Origin: Mycobacterium bourgelatii
Lineage (GTDB): Bacteria > Actinomycetota > Actinomycetes > Mycobacteriales > Mycobacteriaceae
DNA: 64,000 nucleotides
Assembly (NCBI RefSeq): GCF_010723575.1
Contig: NZ_BLKZ01000001.1
Location: 2,170,001 to 2,234,000, forward strand
Direction: 5' to 3'
Within the stretch, counting starts at the first letter, position 1, and every line of letters begins with the position of its first letter. This document shows positions 34,888-43,414 of the stretch, one piece after another. Position numbers and translations under genes: made by a program. Under the pieces are notes generated by a model. That model was given only the letters and a program-made list of their open reading frames with translations. It was not told where the DNA came from and did no database searches.

Positions 34888-35817
34888 GTGGACGTCCAGT
34901 CAGTCCAGTCAGTCCAGGCGGGGGGTTCGGCCTCCGGCCAGACCGGGACCGCGCGCGTCAAACGTGGCATGGCCGAGATGCTCAAGGGCGGCGTCATCAT
35001 GGACGTCGTCACCCCTGAGCAGGCCCGCATCGCCGAAGGCGCCGGCGCCGTCGCGGTGATGGCGCTGGAACGGGTGCCCGCCGACATCCGAGCCCAGGGC
35101 GGCGTGTCGCGGATGAGCGACCCCGACATGATCGAGGGGATCATTTCCGCGGTCACCATCCCGGTGATGGCAAAAGCGCGGATCGGCCACTTTGTCGAGG
35201 CGCAGATTCTGCAGAGCCTGGGGGTGGACTACATCGACGAATCCGAGGTCCTCACTCCCGCCGACTACACACACCACATCGACAAGTGGAAGTTCACCGT
35301 GCCCTTCGTGTGCGGGGCCACCAACCTCGGTGAGGCATTGCGGCGCATCAGCGAGGGCGCGGCGATGATCCGGTCCAAGGGTGAGGCCGGCACCGGTGAC
35401 GTCTCCAACGCGACCACCCACATGCGAGCCATCAGCGGCGAGATCCGGCGGCTGACATCGCTGTCCGAAGACGAATTGTTCGTCGCGGCAAAGGAGTTGC
35501 AGGCACCCTACGATCTGGTCGTCGAGGTGGCACGCGCGGGCAAACTGCCGGTCACGCTCTTCACCGCGGGTGGCATCGCCACTCCCGCCGACGCGGCCAT
35601 GATGATGCAACTCGGCGCAGAAGGCGTCTTCGTCGGCTCGGGCATCTTCAAGTCAGGGGATCCCGCGCAACGCGCCGCGGCAATCGTCAAGGCCACCACG
35701 TTCTACGACGACCCAGATGTGCTGGCCAAGGTGTCGCGGGGACTGGGCGAGGCGATGGTCGGCATCAACGTGGAGGAGATCGCGGAGCCCCATCGCCTGG
35801 CCCAACGCGGCTGGTAA
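34888..35817 (+). CDS. pdxS: Pyridoxal 5'-phosphate synthase, PdxS subunit
   Basis: A 309-residue (beta/alpha)8 enzyme that makes PLP from ribose 5-phosphate, glyceraldehyde 3-phosphate and ammonia supplied by PdxT. RVKRGMAEMLKGGVIMDVV, IPVMAKARIGHFVEAQ (ribose-phosphate lysine) and GTGDVSNATTHMRAI are fully conserved. GTG 34888 has AAGGAGAGC upstream. Residues 2-10 are a triple VQS/VQA repeat from three 9-base tandem copies, probably recent slippage. Forms one operon with tesB and pdxT. In M. tuberculosis (Rv2606c) pdxH lies between this gene and the PPE gene; it is absent here. Confidence 0.96.
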   Translation: MDVQSVQSVQAGGSASGQTGTARVKRGMAEMLKGGVIMDVVTPEQARIAEGAGAVAVMALERVPADIRAQGGVSRMSDPDMIEGIISAVTIPVMAKARIGHFVEAQILQSLGVDYIDESEVLTPADYTHHIDKWKFTVPFVCGATNLGEALRRISEGAAMIRSKGEAGTGDVSNATTHMRAISGEIRRLTSLSEDELFVAAKELQAPYDLVVEVARAGKLPVTLFTAGGIATPADAAMMMQLGAEGVFVGSGIFKSGDPAQRAAAIVKATTFYDDPDVLAKVSRGLGEAMVGINVEEIAEPHRLAQRGW

Positions 35818-35825
35818 CAACAGCC

Positions 35826-36662
35826 GTGGCGATCGAGCAGATCCTCGACCTCGAACAACTCGAGGTCAATATCTACCGCGGCAGCGTGTTCAGCCCGGAG
35901 TCCGGCTTCCTGCAGCGCACATTCGGTGGACACGTCGCGGGACAGTCGCTCGTTTCGGCCGTCCGTACCGTGGAACCGCGCTACCAGGTCCACTCGCTAC
36001 ACGGGTATTTCCTGCGCCCGGGAGATGCCACGGCGCCCACGATCTACACCGTTGAGCGCACCCGCGACGGCGGATCGTTCGCCACCAGGCGCGTCAACGC
36101 CATTCAGCACGGCGAAATCATCTTCAGCATGGGTGCGTCCTTTCAGACCCATCAGGAGGGGATCAGTCATCAGGACGCCATGCCCGCGGCCCCGCCGCCG
36201 GAGGGTTTGCCCGGGTTGAGCTCGATGAAGGTCTTCGACGACGCCGGTTTCAAGCAGTTCGAGGAGTGGGACGTCTGCATCGTGCCGCGGGAGCAGCTGG
36301 AATTGCTGCCCGGCAAGGCCTCCCAGCAGCAGGTATGGTTTCGCCACCGTGACCCGTTGCCTGACGACCCTGTCCTGCACATCTGCGCCCTGGCCTACAT
36401 GAGCGACCTCACCCTGCTGGGCTCGGCGCAGGTGAACCACCTTGACGTCCGGGAGCATCTACAAGTGGCTTCGCTGGACCACGCGATGTGGTTCATGCGC
36501 CCGTTCCGGGCCGACCAATGGCTGCTCTACGACCAGTCCTCGCCGTCGGCCAGCGGGGGGCGCTCGCTGTGCCAGGGCAAGATCTTCGACCAGAGCGGTG
36601 CGATGGTGGCCGCGGTCATGCAGGAGGGGTTAACCCGCTTCAAGCGCGGATATCAGCCGTGA
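35826..36662 (+). CDS. tesB2: Acyl-CoA thioesterase II
   Basis: A 278-residue double-hotdog thioesterase. Features are FGGHVAGQSLVSAVRTV and SLHGYFLRPGDA in the first hotdog, and SLDHAMWFMRPFRADQWLLYDQ in the second, with the Asp/Gln/Thr-type active site of TesB (D at 475-type position in LDHAMWF). It hydrolyses medium- and long-chain acyl-CoA. It sits 8 bases after pdxS and overlaps pdxT by four (GTGA 36659), the same order as M. tuberculosis Rv2606c-Rv2604c. Why it lies within the PLP operon is not understood. Confidence 0.93.
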   Translation: MAIEQILDLEQLEVNIYRGSVFSPESGFLQRTFGGHVAGQSLVSAVRTVEPRYQVHSLHGYFLRPGDATAPTIYTVERTRDGGSFATRRVNAIQHGEIIFSMGASFQTHQEGISHQDAMPAAPPPEGLPGLSSMKVFDDAGFKQFEEWDVCIVPREQLELLPGKASQQQVWFRHRDPLPDDPVLHICALAYMSDLTLLGSAQVNHLDVREHLQVASLDHAMWFMRPFRADQWLLYDQSSPSASGGRSLCQGKIFDQSGAMVAAVMQEGLTRFKRGYQP

Positions 36663-37255
36663 ACCGACCAACCGTGGGGGTTCTCGCCCTGCAGGGCGAC
36701 ACCCGGGAGCATCTGGTCGCGCTGCGCGCGTGCGGGGCCGAGCCGATAACAGTGCGGCGGCTTAGCGAACTCGATGCGGTCGACGCTCTGGTGCTTCCCG
36801 GCGGGGAGTCGACCACGATAAGCCACCTGTTGCTCGACCTGGACCTGCTGGAGCCGCTGCGGGCGCGGCTGGCCGACGGACTCCCGGCGTACGGCGCCTG
36901 CGCCGGCATGATCATGCTGGCCAGCGAGATTCTGGATGCCGGTGCGGGCGGGCGCGAGGCATTGCCCCTGCGTGGTATCGACATGACCGTGCGGCGCAAC
37001 GCATTTGGCCGGCAGGTTGACTCGTTCGAAGGCGATCTCCCGTTCGACGGACTCGATGAACCCGTGCGGGCGGTGTTCATCAGGGCACCGTGGGTGGAAC
37101 GAGTGGGCGACGGGGTGCAGGTCCTCGCGCGGGCGGCGGGACACGCTGTCGCCGTTCGGCAGGGGCGAGTACTTGCGACGGCGTTTCACCCGGAGATGAC
37201 GGGGGACCGCCGTATCCACCAACTCTTCGTCGACATCGTCACCGGCCGAGCGTGA
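36659..37255 (+). CDS. pdxT: Pyridoxal 5'-phosphate synthase, glutaminase subunit PdxT
   Basis: A 198-residue class I glutaminase that delivers ammonia to PdxS. The triad is C81 (YGACAGMI) with H177 and E179 (AFHPEMTGD); LPGGESTTI (46-54) is the family signature. GTG 36659 overlaps the tesB stop. Together with pdxS it gives de novo PLP synthesis. The next gene, yebC, starts 72 bases downstream, probably from its own promoter. Confidence 0.95.
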   Translation: MNRPTVGVLALQGDTREHLVALRACGAEPITVRRLSELDAVDALVLPGGESTTISHLLLDLDLLEPLRARLADGLPAYGACAGMIMLASEILDAGAGGREALPLRGIDMTVRRNAFGRQVDSFEGDLPFDGLDEPVRAVFIRAPWVERVGDGVQVLARAAGHAVAVRQGRVLATAFHPEMTGDRRIHQLFVDIVTGRA

Positions 37256-37327
37256 CGCTCGGCGCGACTGGGTGGCCACGTAGAATCGTCAGGCGAACTT
37301 TTTAAAGCGAAAGAGGTACAAACACCG

Positions 37328-38083
37328 ATGAGCGGCCATTCCAAGTGGGCCACCACCAAGCACAAGAAGGCCGTTATCGACGCGCGCCGCGGGAAGAACT
37401 TCGCCCGCCTGATCAAAAACATCGAGGTCGCGGCCCGAGTCGGTGGCGGTGATCCGGCAGGCAATCCGACGCTTTACGACGCCATCCAGAAGGCCAAGAA
37501 GAACTCGGTCCCCAACGACAACATCGAGCGGGCCCGCAAACGCGGCGCCGGCGAGGAGGCCGGGGGCGCCGACTACCAAAACATCACCTACGAGGGGTAT
37601 GCACCCAACGGCGTAGCCGTGCTGATCGAGTGCCTGACCGACAACCGCAATCGCGCCGCCAGCGAGGTGCGCGTGGCGATGACGCGCAACGGCGGCACGA
37701 TGGCCGACCCGGGGTCAGTGTCGTACCTGTTCTCCCGTAAGGGCACTGTCACCCTGGACAAGAACGGCTTGAGCGAAGACGACGTGCTGGCGGCGGTGCT
37801 GGACGCCGGCGCCGAGGAGGTCAATGATCTTGGCGACAGCTTTGAGGTGATCTCCGAGCCGACCGACCTGGTCGCGGTGCGCACGGCGTTGCAGGAAGCC
37901 GGCATCGACTACGAATCGGCCGAGGCCAGTTTCCAGCCGTCGGTCAGCGTGCCCGTCGACGTGGAGGGCGCCCGCAAGGTTTTCAAGCTCGTCGACGCGC
38001 TGGAGGACACCGACGACGTGCAAAACGTCTGGACCAACGTCGACCTTTCCGACGAGGTGCTGGCAGCCCTCGAAGAGGACTAA
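37328..38083 (+). CDS. yebC: YebC/TACO1-family protein
   Basis: A 251-residue YebC protein. MSGHSKWATTKHKKAVIDARR is the invariant opening (here given in part as GHSKWATTKHKKA), with YEGYAPNGVAVLIECLTDN and a C-terminal acidic domain. Family members act as DNA-binding regulators or as translation factors that relieve ribosome pausing at proline runs; which role this one has is unknown. AAAGAGG precedes ATG 37328. The M. tuberculosis equivalent is Rv2603c. It converges on a PucR-type gene with 27 bases between stops. Confidence 0.95.
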   Translation: MSGHSKWATTKHKKAVIDARRGKNFARLIKNIEVAARVGGGDPAGNPTLYDAIQKAKKNSVPNDNIERARKRGAGEEAGGADYQNITYEGYAPNGVAVLIECLTDNRNRAASEVRVAMTRNGGTMADPGSVSYLFSRKGTVTLDKNGLSEDDVLAAVLDAGAEEVNDLGDSFEVISEPTDLVAVRTALQEAGIDYESAEASFQPSVSVPVDVEGARKVFKLVDALEDTDDVQNVWTNVDLSDEVLAALEED

Positions 38084-38087
38084 CTCG

Positions 38088-38102
38088 GGGCTCTGCCAGC
38101 CC
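38088..38102. terminator. Short hairpin between convergent yebC and PucR-type genes
   Basis: GGGCT (38088-38092) and AGCCC (38098-38102) form a 5-base GC stem with a CTGCC loop in the 27-base convergent gap. It has no U-run, so terminator activity is uncertain. Confidence 0.3.
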
Positions 38103-38110
38103 GTGGGGCT

Positions 38111-39424
38111 TTACTGCCCCGACACCGCTGCGCGGCCACCGTTGGACATCGCCTTGGGGGCTGTTGTTGAACCGCTGGCTTGCTCGCCGCGCCACCGCAG
38201 CGCCTGGATGGCCACCGCGACCTCGACGGTTGTCTCGTTGAGCGGTCGCGGTAGCAGTCGCTGCGCGGTGTCCAGCCGGTGCAACAGCGTATTGCGGTGC
38301 GTGTAAAGGAGTTTCGCGGCGCGCGAGGCATTGCATGCGGCATTGATGTAGGTCAGCACCGTCGTATGCAATGTGGGGTTGGCCTTTTCGAAGTTCCCGA
38401 GGGTCGACCTGATGAAATTGTCCGCGCCTTCTGGATTCTCGGTGAGTAGGGCAATCATTTGGACATCGGCGAAGAACGCGGCGCGGTGGGGTGAGCGCAG
38501 CCGGGTCAGCATGCGCTGCGTGGCAAGCGCTGCCATGTGACTGCGGCGAAAGCCTTCGATGCCCGCGCCGGAAGTTCCGATCGCGATTTGTGAACCCGGT
38601 GCCGCGTCGAGGATTTCGTGGAGTTGCTCGACATCCAGGGCCTTGAGGTCCGCGGCGTCTTTGACCCATACCCAGCGAGTCGCGGCGCCGGCAATGATGT
38701 TCAGCGGTCGCTGGCCGCCGGCGGCCTTGCCGAAGGCCTCCGCAACCGCGCCGAGCGGATCGGGGTCATAGTTGGCGGGTTCGGGGCACCAGATGATGGC
38801 GGCCGTATGGACCCGGTCGAAAGAGTAGTCGAGTTGCGTTTGGACGCGGTCCTCGTTGACCGGCGCCTCGTGCAGGATTTGTTCGACGATCTTGCGGCGC
38901 TCGGCATCGATGTCTCGGGCAAGTTTGGCGTACTCCGCGTGCATCTCTTCGGTGATGCCGGCCAGCGTCGCATCGACGAATTCGTTGGCGTGCCGGAACG
39001 GGATGTCCAGCAGCCCTTGGAGCTCCTCGGGGTGGGACGTGAGTCGAAACGCAATCTCCGTCCAACGCCGCCAGGCCAGATTGTGTCCGATGCGGTAGAC
39101 CTCCAACGCCGAGGCATCCATTCCACGCCGAACCAGGTCTCGCGCCATGTCCAGCGTTTCCGGGCTGAGATTCGCCGGCACCGGCGCGTCCGGGTTGCGC
39201 AGGATGGCTGAGGCGAAGTGCGCCAGATTGCCGCGATTCGCGCGGCTGACCACCTTGGCCAGAGCAGGGTCTCGTGCGAGCTCTGGGCAGGCGGCTAATG
39301 TGATGCGATCGAATTCCTCGAGCCACTCCGGGGGAGGATTGAGTGCCATGCGCGCTGCACTGCGAATCAGTTCGTGTACGCGTGGCGAAGTGGGTTGCCT
39401 GGACACGTGAGGATCGTCGGGCAT
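38111..39424 (-). CDS. PucR/CdaR-type transcriptional regulator
   Basis: A 437-residue protein. The C-terminus has the PucR HTH_30 domain: TVLTYINAACNASRAAKLLYTHRNTLLHRLDTAQRL in segments, at about 360-400. The N-terminal half is helical (EEFDRITLAACPELARDP, GMDASALEVYRIGHNLAWRRW), as in mycobacterial RsbR-like/PucR fusion proteins, and the middle is a GGDEF-like CdaR region. ATG 39424 is chosen by the HVSRQP start; the frame is open to 39763. It occupies the place where, from memory, M. tuberculosis has the vapBC41 pair. Targets are unknown; the upstream spermidine-synthase operon reads towards it with 133 bases between. Confidence 0.84.
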   Translation of the reverse strand: MPDDPHVSRQPTSPRVHELIRSAARMALNPPPEWLEEFDRITLAACPELARDPALAKVVSRANRGNLAHFASAILRNPDAPVPANLSPETLDMARDLVRRGMDASALEVYRIGHNLAWRRWTEIAFRLTSHPEELQGLLDIPFRHANEFVDATLAGITEEMHAEYAKLARDIDAERRKIVEQILHEAPVNEDRVQTQLDYSFDRVHTAAIIWCPEPANYDPDPLGAVAEAFGKAAGGQRPLNIIAGAATRWVWVKDAADLKALDVEQLHEILDAAPGSQIAIGTSGAGIEGFRRSHMAALATQRMLTRLRSPHRAAFFADVQMIALLTENPEGADNFIRSTLGNFEKANPTLHTTVLTYINAACNASRAAKLLYTHRNTLLHRLDTAQRLLPRPLNETTVEVAVAIQALRWRGEQASGSTTAPKAMSNGGRAAVSGQ

Positions 39425-39557
39425 GCACCCACTTTCACCGGATCTCGCTGGACTGGTTAGGGCGATTTGCCCACCGATCGTGAGCATCGAGTCAGTGCAG
39501 GTGTGCAGGTTGCCTAGTCGCCTGCCCAACACGGCGCTGGCGGTGCTGGCGGCGCCG

Positions 39558-41111
39558 CTAGTCGTAACCGTGGCGCATGTCGTCGACGATGCGCGGGTTG
39601 TCCAGGGTCGACGGCTGCATCGGCCGGGGGCGCACGTCGTCGGCAAACACCGTCGCGGCGTCCAGCACCCGCTGGTCCAGGAACCGCAACGGGGGAGCGT
39701 CAGCGGGCACGGTCGGTTTCGGGGCAACGTCGCCGCGTCGCGCCAGCACGAAACCCCAGTCACCGAACGTCGGTACGTGCACGTGATACGGCGTGACCGC
39801 GTAGCCGGCCGAGCGGATCGTCGAAACGGCCCGCCAAAAGGCCGCCCGCGTCGAAAACGGGCTGCCCGCCTGCACCACCATCAGTCCGCCCGGAGCCAGA
39901 GCATTGGCCACCAATGCGTAGAACTCCGTGGAATACAACCGACCCAGTACGGGGGTGTCGGGGTCGGGCAGGTCGACGATCACCGCGTCGAAACCGCCGG
40001 AAGGAACGTCCGCGCGGCGCAGCCAATCCATCGCATCGCCGATCACCACGTTGACGTGCGGGTTGTCCAACGAACCGCCGTTGGCCTCACGCATGGTGGT
40101 GCGGGCCAACTCGATGACGACTGGATCGAGCTCCACCTGTTGGACGCTTTCGACGCCCGGTTGCCGCAGTAGTTCCCGCGCCGCCAGGCCGTCGCCGCCA
40201 CCGAGCACCAGCACTGAGCGCGCGCCGTCCCCGAGCGCGGGGTAGACCAAACTTTCGGTGTAGCGGTACTCGTCCCGGGTGGAGAACTGCAAGCCGCCAT
40301 CCAGGTAGAGCCGCAGGTCATTGCCCCGGCGGGTTACCACGATCTCTTGGTAGGCCGAGTGCCGGTAGGCGATGATCGGGTCCGCGTAGAGCCGTTGCCT
40401 GCTGGTGGTCTCGATGTCCTGGGCGCGCACCAGCAACGTGACCAGCAGTGCCAGTGCCGCGGCTAGCGCGCACAACGCCGCCGCCAGTTGCCGGCCGGAT
40501 ACGGAGTGGCGGAGCAAGAAGACGGCCACCACCGCGGCCGCCACCAGGTTGACCATGCCGGTGGCCGCCGAGCCGCGAATCATGCCCAGGTGTGGCAGCA
40601 GGATGAACGGCCAGACCAGGCCGCCGACCAGTGCGCCGAGGTAGTCGGCCGCGTTGAGGTTGGCCAGCGTCCGGCCGGTGTCGGTGGCACCGGCTACCTG
40701 GCCGCGCTGCAACAACGTCATCAACAGCGGCACCTCGGCCCCGACCAAACCACCGATCAGCGCCGTGCCCAGGCCCAACACCCACGTCGACCCGTCGACG
40801 AACGCGAACGCCACATACAGTGCCGCTGCGGACAATCCGCCGATGATGCCCAACAGGGTCTCCACCGCGATGAAGGTGACGGCAGCGTGCGCCAGCAGCG
40901 GCTTGACCAGCAGGGCGCCCAAGCCCAGGGCTGCTATATAGCCCGCGACTATCAGCGAGGTCTCAACGATGCCGCCGCCGTTGAGGCTCGTCGACAGCGT
41001 CAGCAGCGCCAGCTCGTAAACGATGCCGCAGGCCGCGCACGCCGCGACGGCGGCTAGCAACACGGCGCGCCAACGGGTCGTGGCGCGTGGCTCCGCGAGC
41101 GCGGCGGTCAT
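39558..41111 (-). CDS. speE: Membrane-bound spermidine synthase-like aminopropyltransferase
   Basis: A 517-residue protein. The N-terminal half has about seven membrane spans (residues 15-225). The C-terminal half is a spermidine-synthase domain: FSTRDEYRYTESLVYPAL, LVLGGGDGLAARELL (SAM/dcSAM loop), VELDPVVIELA and VIVDLPDPDTP, with the Asp pair of the catalytic loop. Such fusions occur without a SAM decarboxylase nearby, so polyamine synthesis is not certain; a different aminopropylated or methylated membrane product is possible. It overlaps the DUF350 gene by four bases and ends a five-gene operon. The M. tuberculosis equivalent is Rv2601. Confidence 0.9.
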   Translation of the reverse strand: MTAALAEPRATTRWRAVLLAAVAACAACGIVYELALLTLSTSLNGGGIVETSLIVAGYIAALGLGALLVKPLLAHAAVTFIAVETLLGIIGGLSAAALYVAFAFVDGSTWVLGLGTALIGGLVGAEVPLLMTLLQRGQVAGATDTGRTLANLNAADYLGALVGGLVWPFILLPHLGMIRGSAATGMVNLVAAAVVAVFLLRHSVSGRQLAAALCALAAALALLVTLLVRAQDIETTSRQRLYADPIIAYRHSAYQEIVVTRRGNDLRLYLDGGLQFSTRDEYRYTESLVYPALGDGARSVLVLGGGDGLAARELLRQPGVESVQQVELDPVVIELARTTMREANGGSLDNPHVNVVIGDAMDWLRRADVPSGGFDAVIVDLPDPDTPVLGRLYSTEFYALVANALAPGGLMVVQAGSPFSTRAAFWRAVSTIRSAGYAVTPYHVHVPTFGDWGFVLARRGDVAPKPTVPADAPPLRFLDQRVLDAATVFADDVRPRPMQPSTLDNPRIVDDMRHGYD

Positions 41112-41578
41112 GACAGCGAGGCGGCTGTCACCGCTCCGATCGCCAGCAACATCGCGGCGGTGGCGAAGGCCGCCGGGTGCAGCTCCGATTCTTCGACGTG
41201 GGCATAGAAGTTGCCAGGCACGAAGACGCGCAGGATGAGCAGCGCCAGCCCCTGCAGGACGATGCCGATCGTTCCGTAGATCGCCACGCCCAGCAGGCCT
41301 TCGCCCAACTGATTCGAGCTGGTGTAGATGGCGACGACGATGATCGTGGCCAGGGCCGCATACAGCGCAGACGCCAGGATGACGGCGTTGGGCCTGCGTT
41401 CGAGAAACACCAGCTGTCGCAGATTCCCGGGCGTGAGTAGGTCGACCATGAGGAACCCGCCGATCAACACCGTGACGCCGACCAGGAAGTAGAGCACCGA
41501 CGCCACCACGCCATGCAGGATCGGGGCGAAGGTCACGGTGCCGAAATCGACCGCCGCCGCATACCGGGCCTGATCCAT
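41108..41578 (-). CDS. DUF350 membrane protein
   Basis: A 156-residue protein with four hydrophobic spans in two repeated halves, the DUF350 (YjfL) pattern: VVASVLYFLVGVTVLIGGF and LLGVAIYGTIGIVLQGLAL. LERRPNAVILASALYA links them. Function is unknown; the family often lies beside membrane spermidine synthases and envelope-stress genes. The ATGA-type overlap with speE shows coupling. ATG 41578 is 24 bases after the DUF4247 gene. The M. tuberculosis equivalent is Rv2600. Confidence 0.88.
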   Translation of the reverse strand: MDQARYAAAVDFGTVTFAPILHGVVASVLYFLVGVTVLIGGFLMVDLLTPGNLRQLVFLERRPNAVILASALYAALATIIVVAIYTSSNQLGEGLLGVAIYGTIGIVLQGLALLILRVFVPGNFYAHVEESELHPAAFATAAMLLAIGAVTAASLS

Positions 41579-41602
41579 GGACGTGTCTCCTTTGCGTGTG
41601 CG

Positions 41603-42034
41603 CTATTTACTACCGCCCGGTCCTCCGGGGCTGCCGCCCGAGCCGCCCGACGGCGACCCGGGGGTGAATCCGGGACCGAGGAAGATGAACGAGCCGTGGT
41701 TGTAACCGGCACTGAGCGGTTCGACGCGGATGCTGCACGGATAACCGCCGTCGGGGCCGACGATGACGATGACGCGGTTGTACCGCAGGTAGTGGTTGGC
41801 GCCGCTGTGTGCGCGCGCCGCGGGGGGCTTGTAATGAGCGAGGGTGTCGGCCACCTGCTTGGGGGAGCCGGAGCAGACGTAGCGCTTGCCGTTCAGATCG
41901 TGGGAGTACTCGTGGTAGTGGCTGGCGATATAGGTCTCGATGTTGCGGCTGAGCAGGACCACCCCGAAGATCAGCGACACGAGGCCACCTGCCGCGAGCG
42001 CGGCGGCGATCAGCAACAGGCGGTTGCGGCTCAT
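41603..42034 (-). CDS. DUF4247 protein
   Basis: A 143-residue single-span protein. A signal-anchor lies at about 5-27 (RLLLIAAALAAGGLVSLIFG), followed by an extracytoplasmic domain with CSGSPKQVADTLA, YLRYNRVIVIVGPDGGYPC and two cysteines that could form a disulfide. The C-terminus is Gly/Ser/Pro-rich. It fits DUF4247. ATG 42034 overlaps the DUF2617 stop by four bases; the frame is open to 42106. The function is unknown. The M. tuberculosis equivalent is Rv2599. Confidence 0.85.
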   Translation of the reverse strand: MSRNRLLLIAAALAAGGLVSLIFGVVLLSRNIETYIASHYHEYSHDLNGKRYVCSGSPKQVADTLAHYKPPAARAHSGANHYLRYNRVIVIVGPDGGYPCSIRVEPLSAGYNHGSFIFLGPGFTPGSPSGGSGGSPGGPGGSK

Positions 42035-42534
42035 GGCTGCCAGTGGCTCGCAGTGCGGACCACGGTGCCGCCGGAACCGGACGGGTACAGGTGCCAGGTT
42101 TGCCAACGCCAGCCGGCGCTATCGGGTTCGGCGGCCAGCGCAGTCAGCGCAGCGTCATCGCCGGGGAACACGCCGCCGAGCCAGCCGGGTTCCCTTGCGC
42201 ATCGTCGGCGCAACTCTTGCGCGATCCGTCGGAAGGTCGGCTCTTCGTACGTCTGGGTGCGAGATTCCAGCCAATAGCCGGGCGCGTCGGTGTGCTCGGG
42301 CAGCGTCGCGGCACCACTCCGGACTCGACACGAGACCTGCTCGGAGAACGTCTCGGTGCCGTGCTCGACGGTGATCACGTGTGAGGCGCCCAAGACGCCG
42401 AGCACCAGGGTTCCGCCGTCGGGGTGGGACAGCCGATAGCTGGCAAGCGGTTGCGGTGCAGCCTCGTTCAGCGCGAGGGCCAGGCGAGCCCCTGATACGT
42501 CAGCCGGAGCGACGGCGAGCTGGTGAAGTGGCAC
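42031..42534 (-). CDS. DUF2617 protein
   Basis: A 167-residue soluble protein of the DUF2617 family, with LRLSHPDGGTLVLGVLGASHVI-type strands (seen as YRLSHPDGGTLVLGVLG), a QTYEEPTFRRIAQEL helix and a GWRWQTWHLYPSG end. It resembles a small enzyme-less fold and has no visible catalytic motif. The start is GTG 42534, 11 bases after the DUF4178 gene; the end overlaps DUF4247. The M. tuberculosis equivalent is Rv2598. Confidence 0.85.
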   Translation of the reverse strand: MPLHQLAVAPADVSGARLALALNEAAPQPLASYRLSHPDGGTLVLGVLGASHVITVEHGTETFSEQVSCRVRSGAATLPEHTDAPGYWLESRTQTYEEPTFRRIAQELRRRCAREPGWLGGVFPGDDAALTALAAEPDSAGWRWQTWHLYPSGSGGTVVRTASHWQP

Positions 42535-42545
42535 CGGATCGGGTC

Positions 42546-43154
42546 CTAGCGAGACGGTGGGGGCGCGGGGTAGACGATGAGTTCGCCGCTCAGCACCGGC
42601 TTGCCGGTCGAAATTTCCCAGGGCATGTTCGGTGCCCAGCGCTCGAACGAGAGTAGCGCGCTCTGATCGGAATTGACGTAGTCGACGTAGTCCATCTCAC
42701 CGCCTGGCGGCAGCCCCGTCGTGCCTTCCGTGGTGTAACCGGCATGACCGCGGTCGGACACCCGGAACTGCACCCCGTCGACAACGTGCTGACCGTTCGG
42801 CTGCAAATGGAGATCGGTGCGTTTGACCCACATCGCCAACTCGAGTCGTCCTTCGTCTTCTTCGACGCTGAACCACAACGGCTCGGCGCCGCCCTCCAGC
42901 AAGTGTTCCCACCAGACGAACGGGCCCTCGCGAAATGTCACCGAGCCACGCACCAGGTAATCCACGCCGCCGTAGCTCACGACGGCGCCGGGACCGAGCT
43001 GACGGGGGCCGAATTGCGGTTGCGCATTGAACGAAAGCGGGTCCTGGCGTCCGGTTGCTTGGCTTGAATTCTTGGGCTTCTTCAGGGCGTAGACGAGGAC
43101 GATAAGAGAGGCGACGAAGAGCACCAGAGCGATGACAACCAGCTGTCCTCCCAT
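42546..43154 (-). CDS. DUF4178 protein with N-terminal membrane anchor
   Basis: A 202-residue protein. A membrane span at about 5-25 is followed by a cytoplasmic or periplasmic DUF4178 beta domain (about 55-200) with PGAVVSYGGVDYLVRGSVTF and PLWFSVEEDEGRLELAMW. DUF4178 recurs beside DUF350 and spermidine-synthase-like genes in diverse bacteria. It is the first gene of the five-gene leftward operon, starting at ATG 43154. The 260-base gap behind it separates it from the divergent PE_PGRS gene. The M. tuberculosis equivalent is Rv2597. Confidence 0.85.
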   Translation of the reverse strand: MGGQLVVIALVLFVASLIVLVYALKKPKNSSQATGRQDPLSFNAQPQFGPRQLGPGAVVSYGGVDYLVRGSVTFREGPFVWWEHLLEGGAEPLWFSVEEDEGRLELAMWVKRTDLHLQPNGQHVVDGVQFRVSDRGHAGYTTEGTTGLPPGGEMDYVDYVNSDQSALLSFERWAPNMPWEISTGKPVLSGELIVYPAPPPSR

Positions 43155-43250
43155 GCCGTCCCCTTCCCTAGTGCGGCAACAAACTTAACAGCTGCACGTG
43201 CCGGAACGAGGTGTTCGGCTAGCAGCAACCAGGAGGACGACTGGGCAAAG

Positions 43251-43265
43251 TTGCACCGAGTGCAA
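43251..43265. promoter_or_regulatory. Perfect palindrome TTGCAC-CGA-GTGCAA
   Basis: Six-base arms TTGCAC (43251-43256) and GTGCAA (43260-43265) flank CGA in the 260-base divergent gap between the DUF4178 operon and a PE_PGRS gene. It lies 97 bases upstream of the operon start and 150 before the PE_PGRS ATG. It is operator-like; no regulator is assigned. A second inverted pair, ACCACGA (43343-43349) and TCGTGGT (43364-43370), lies in the PE_PGRS leader. Confidence 0.42.
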
Positions 43266-43414
43266 TCTTTGAGAAATTGGTCTACAGAATCACGCCACTT
43301 CTACGTCAAATTAGGGCTGGTTGGCTAGTCTGTCGACTTGGAACCACGAGGATTTCGGGTCAATCGTGGTCAACCCGCATTCCCTGGCATGCCAACCGAT
43401 TGGTAGGGGCTTCG

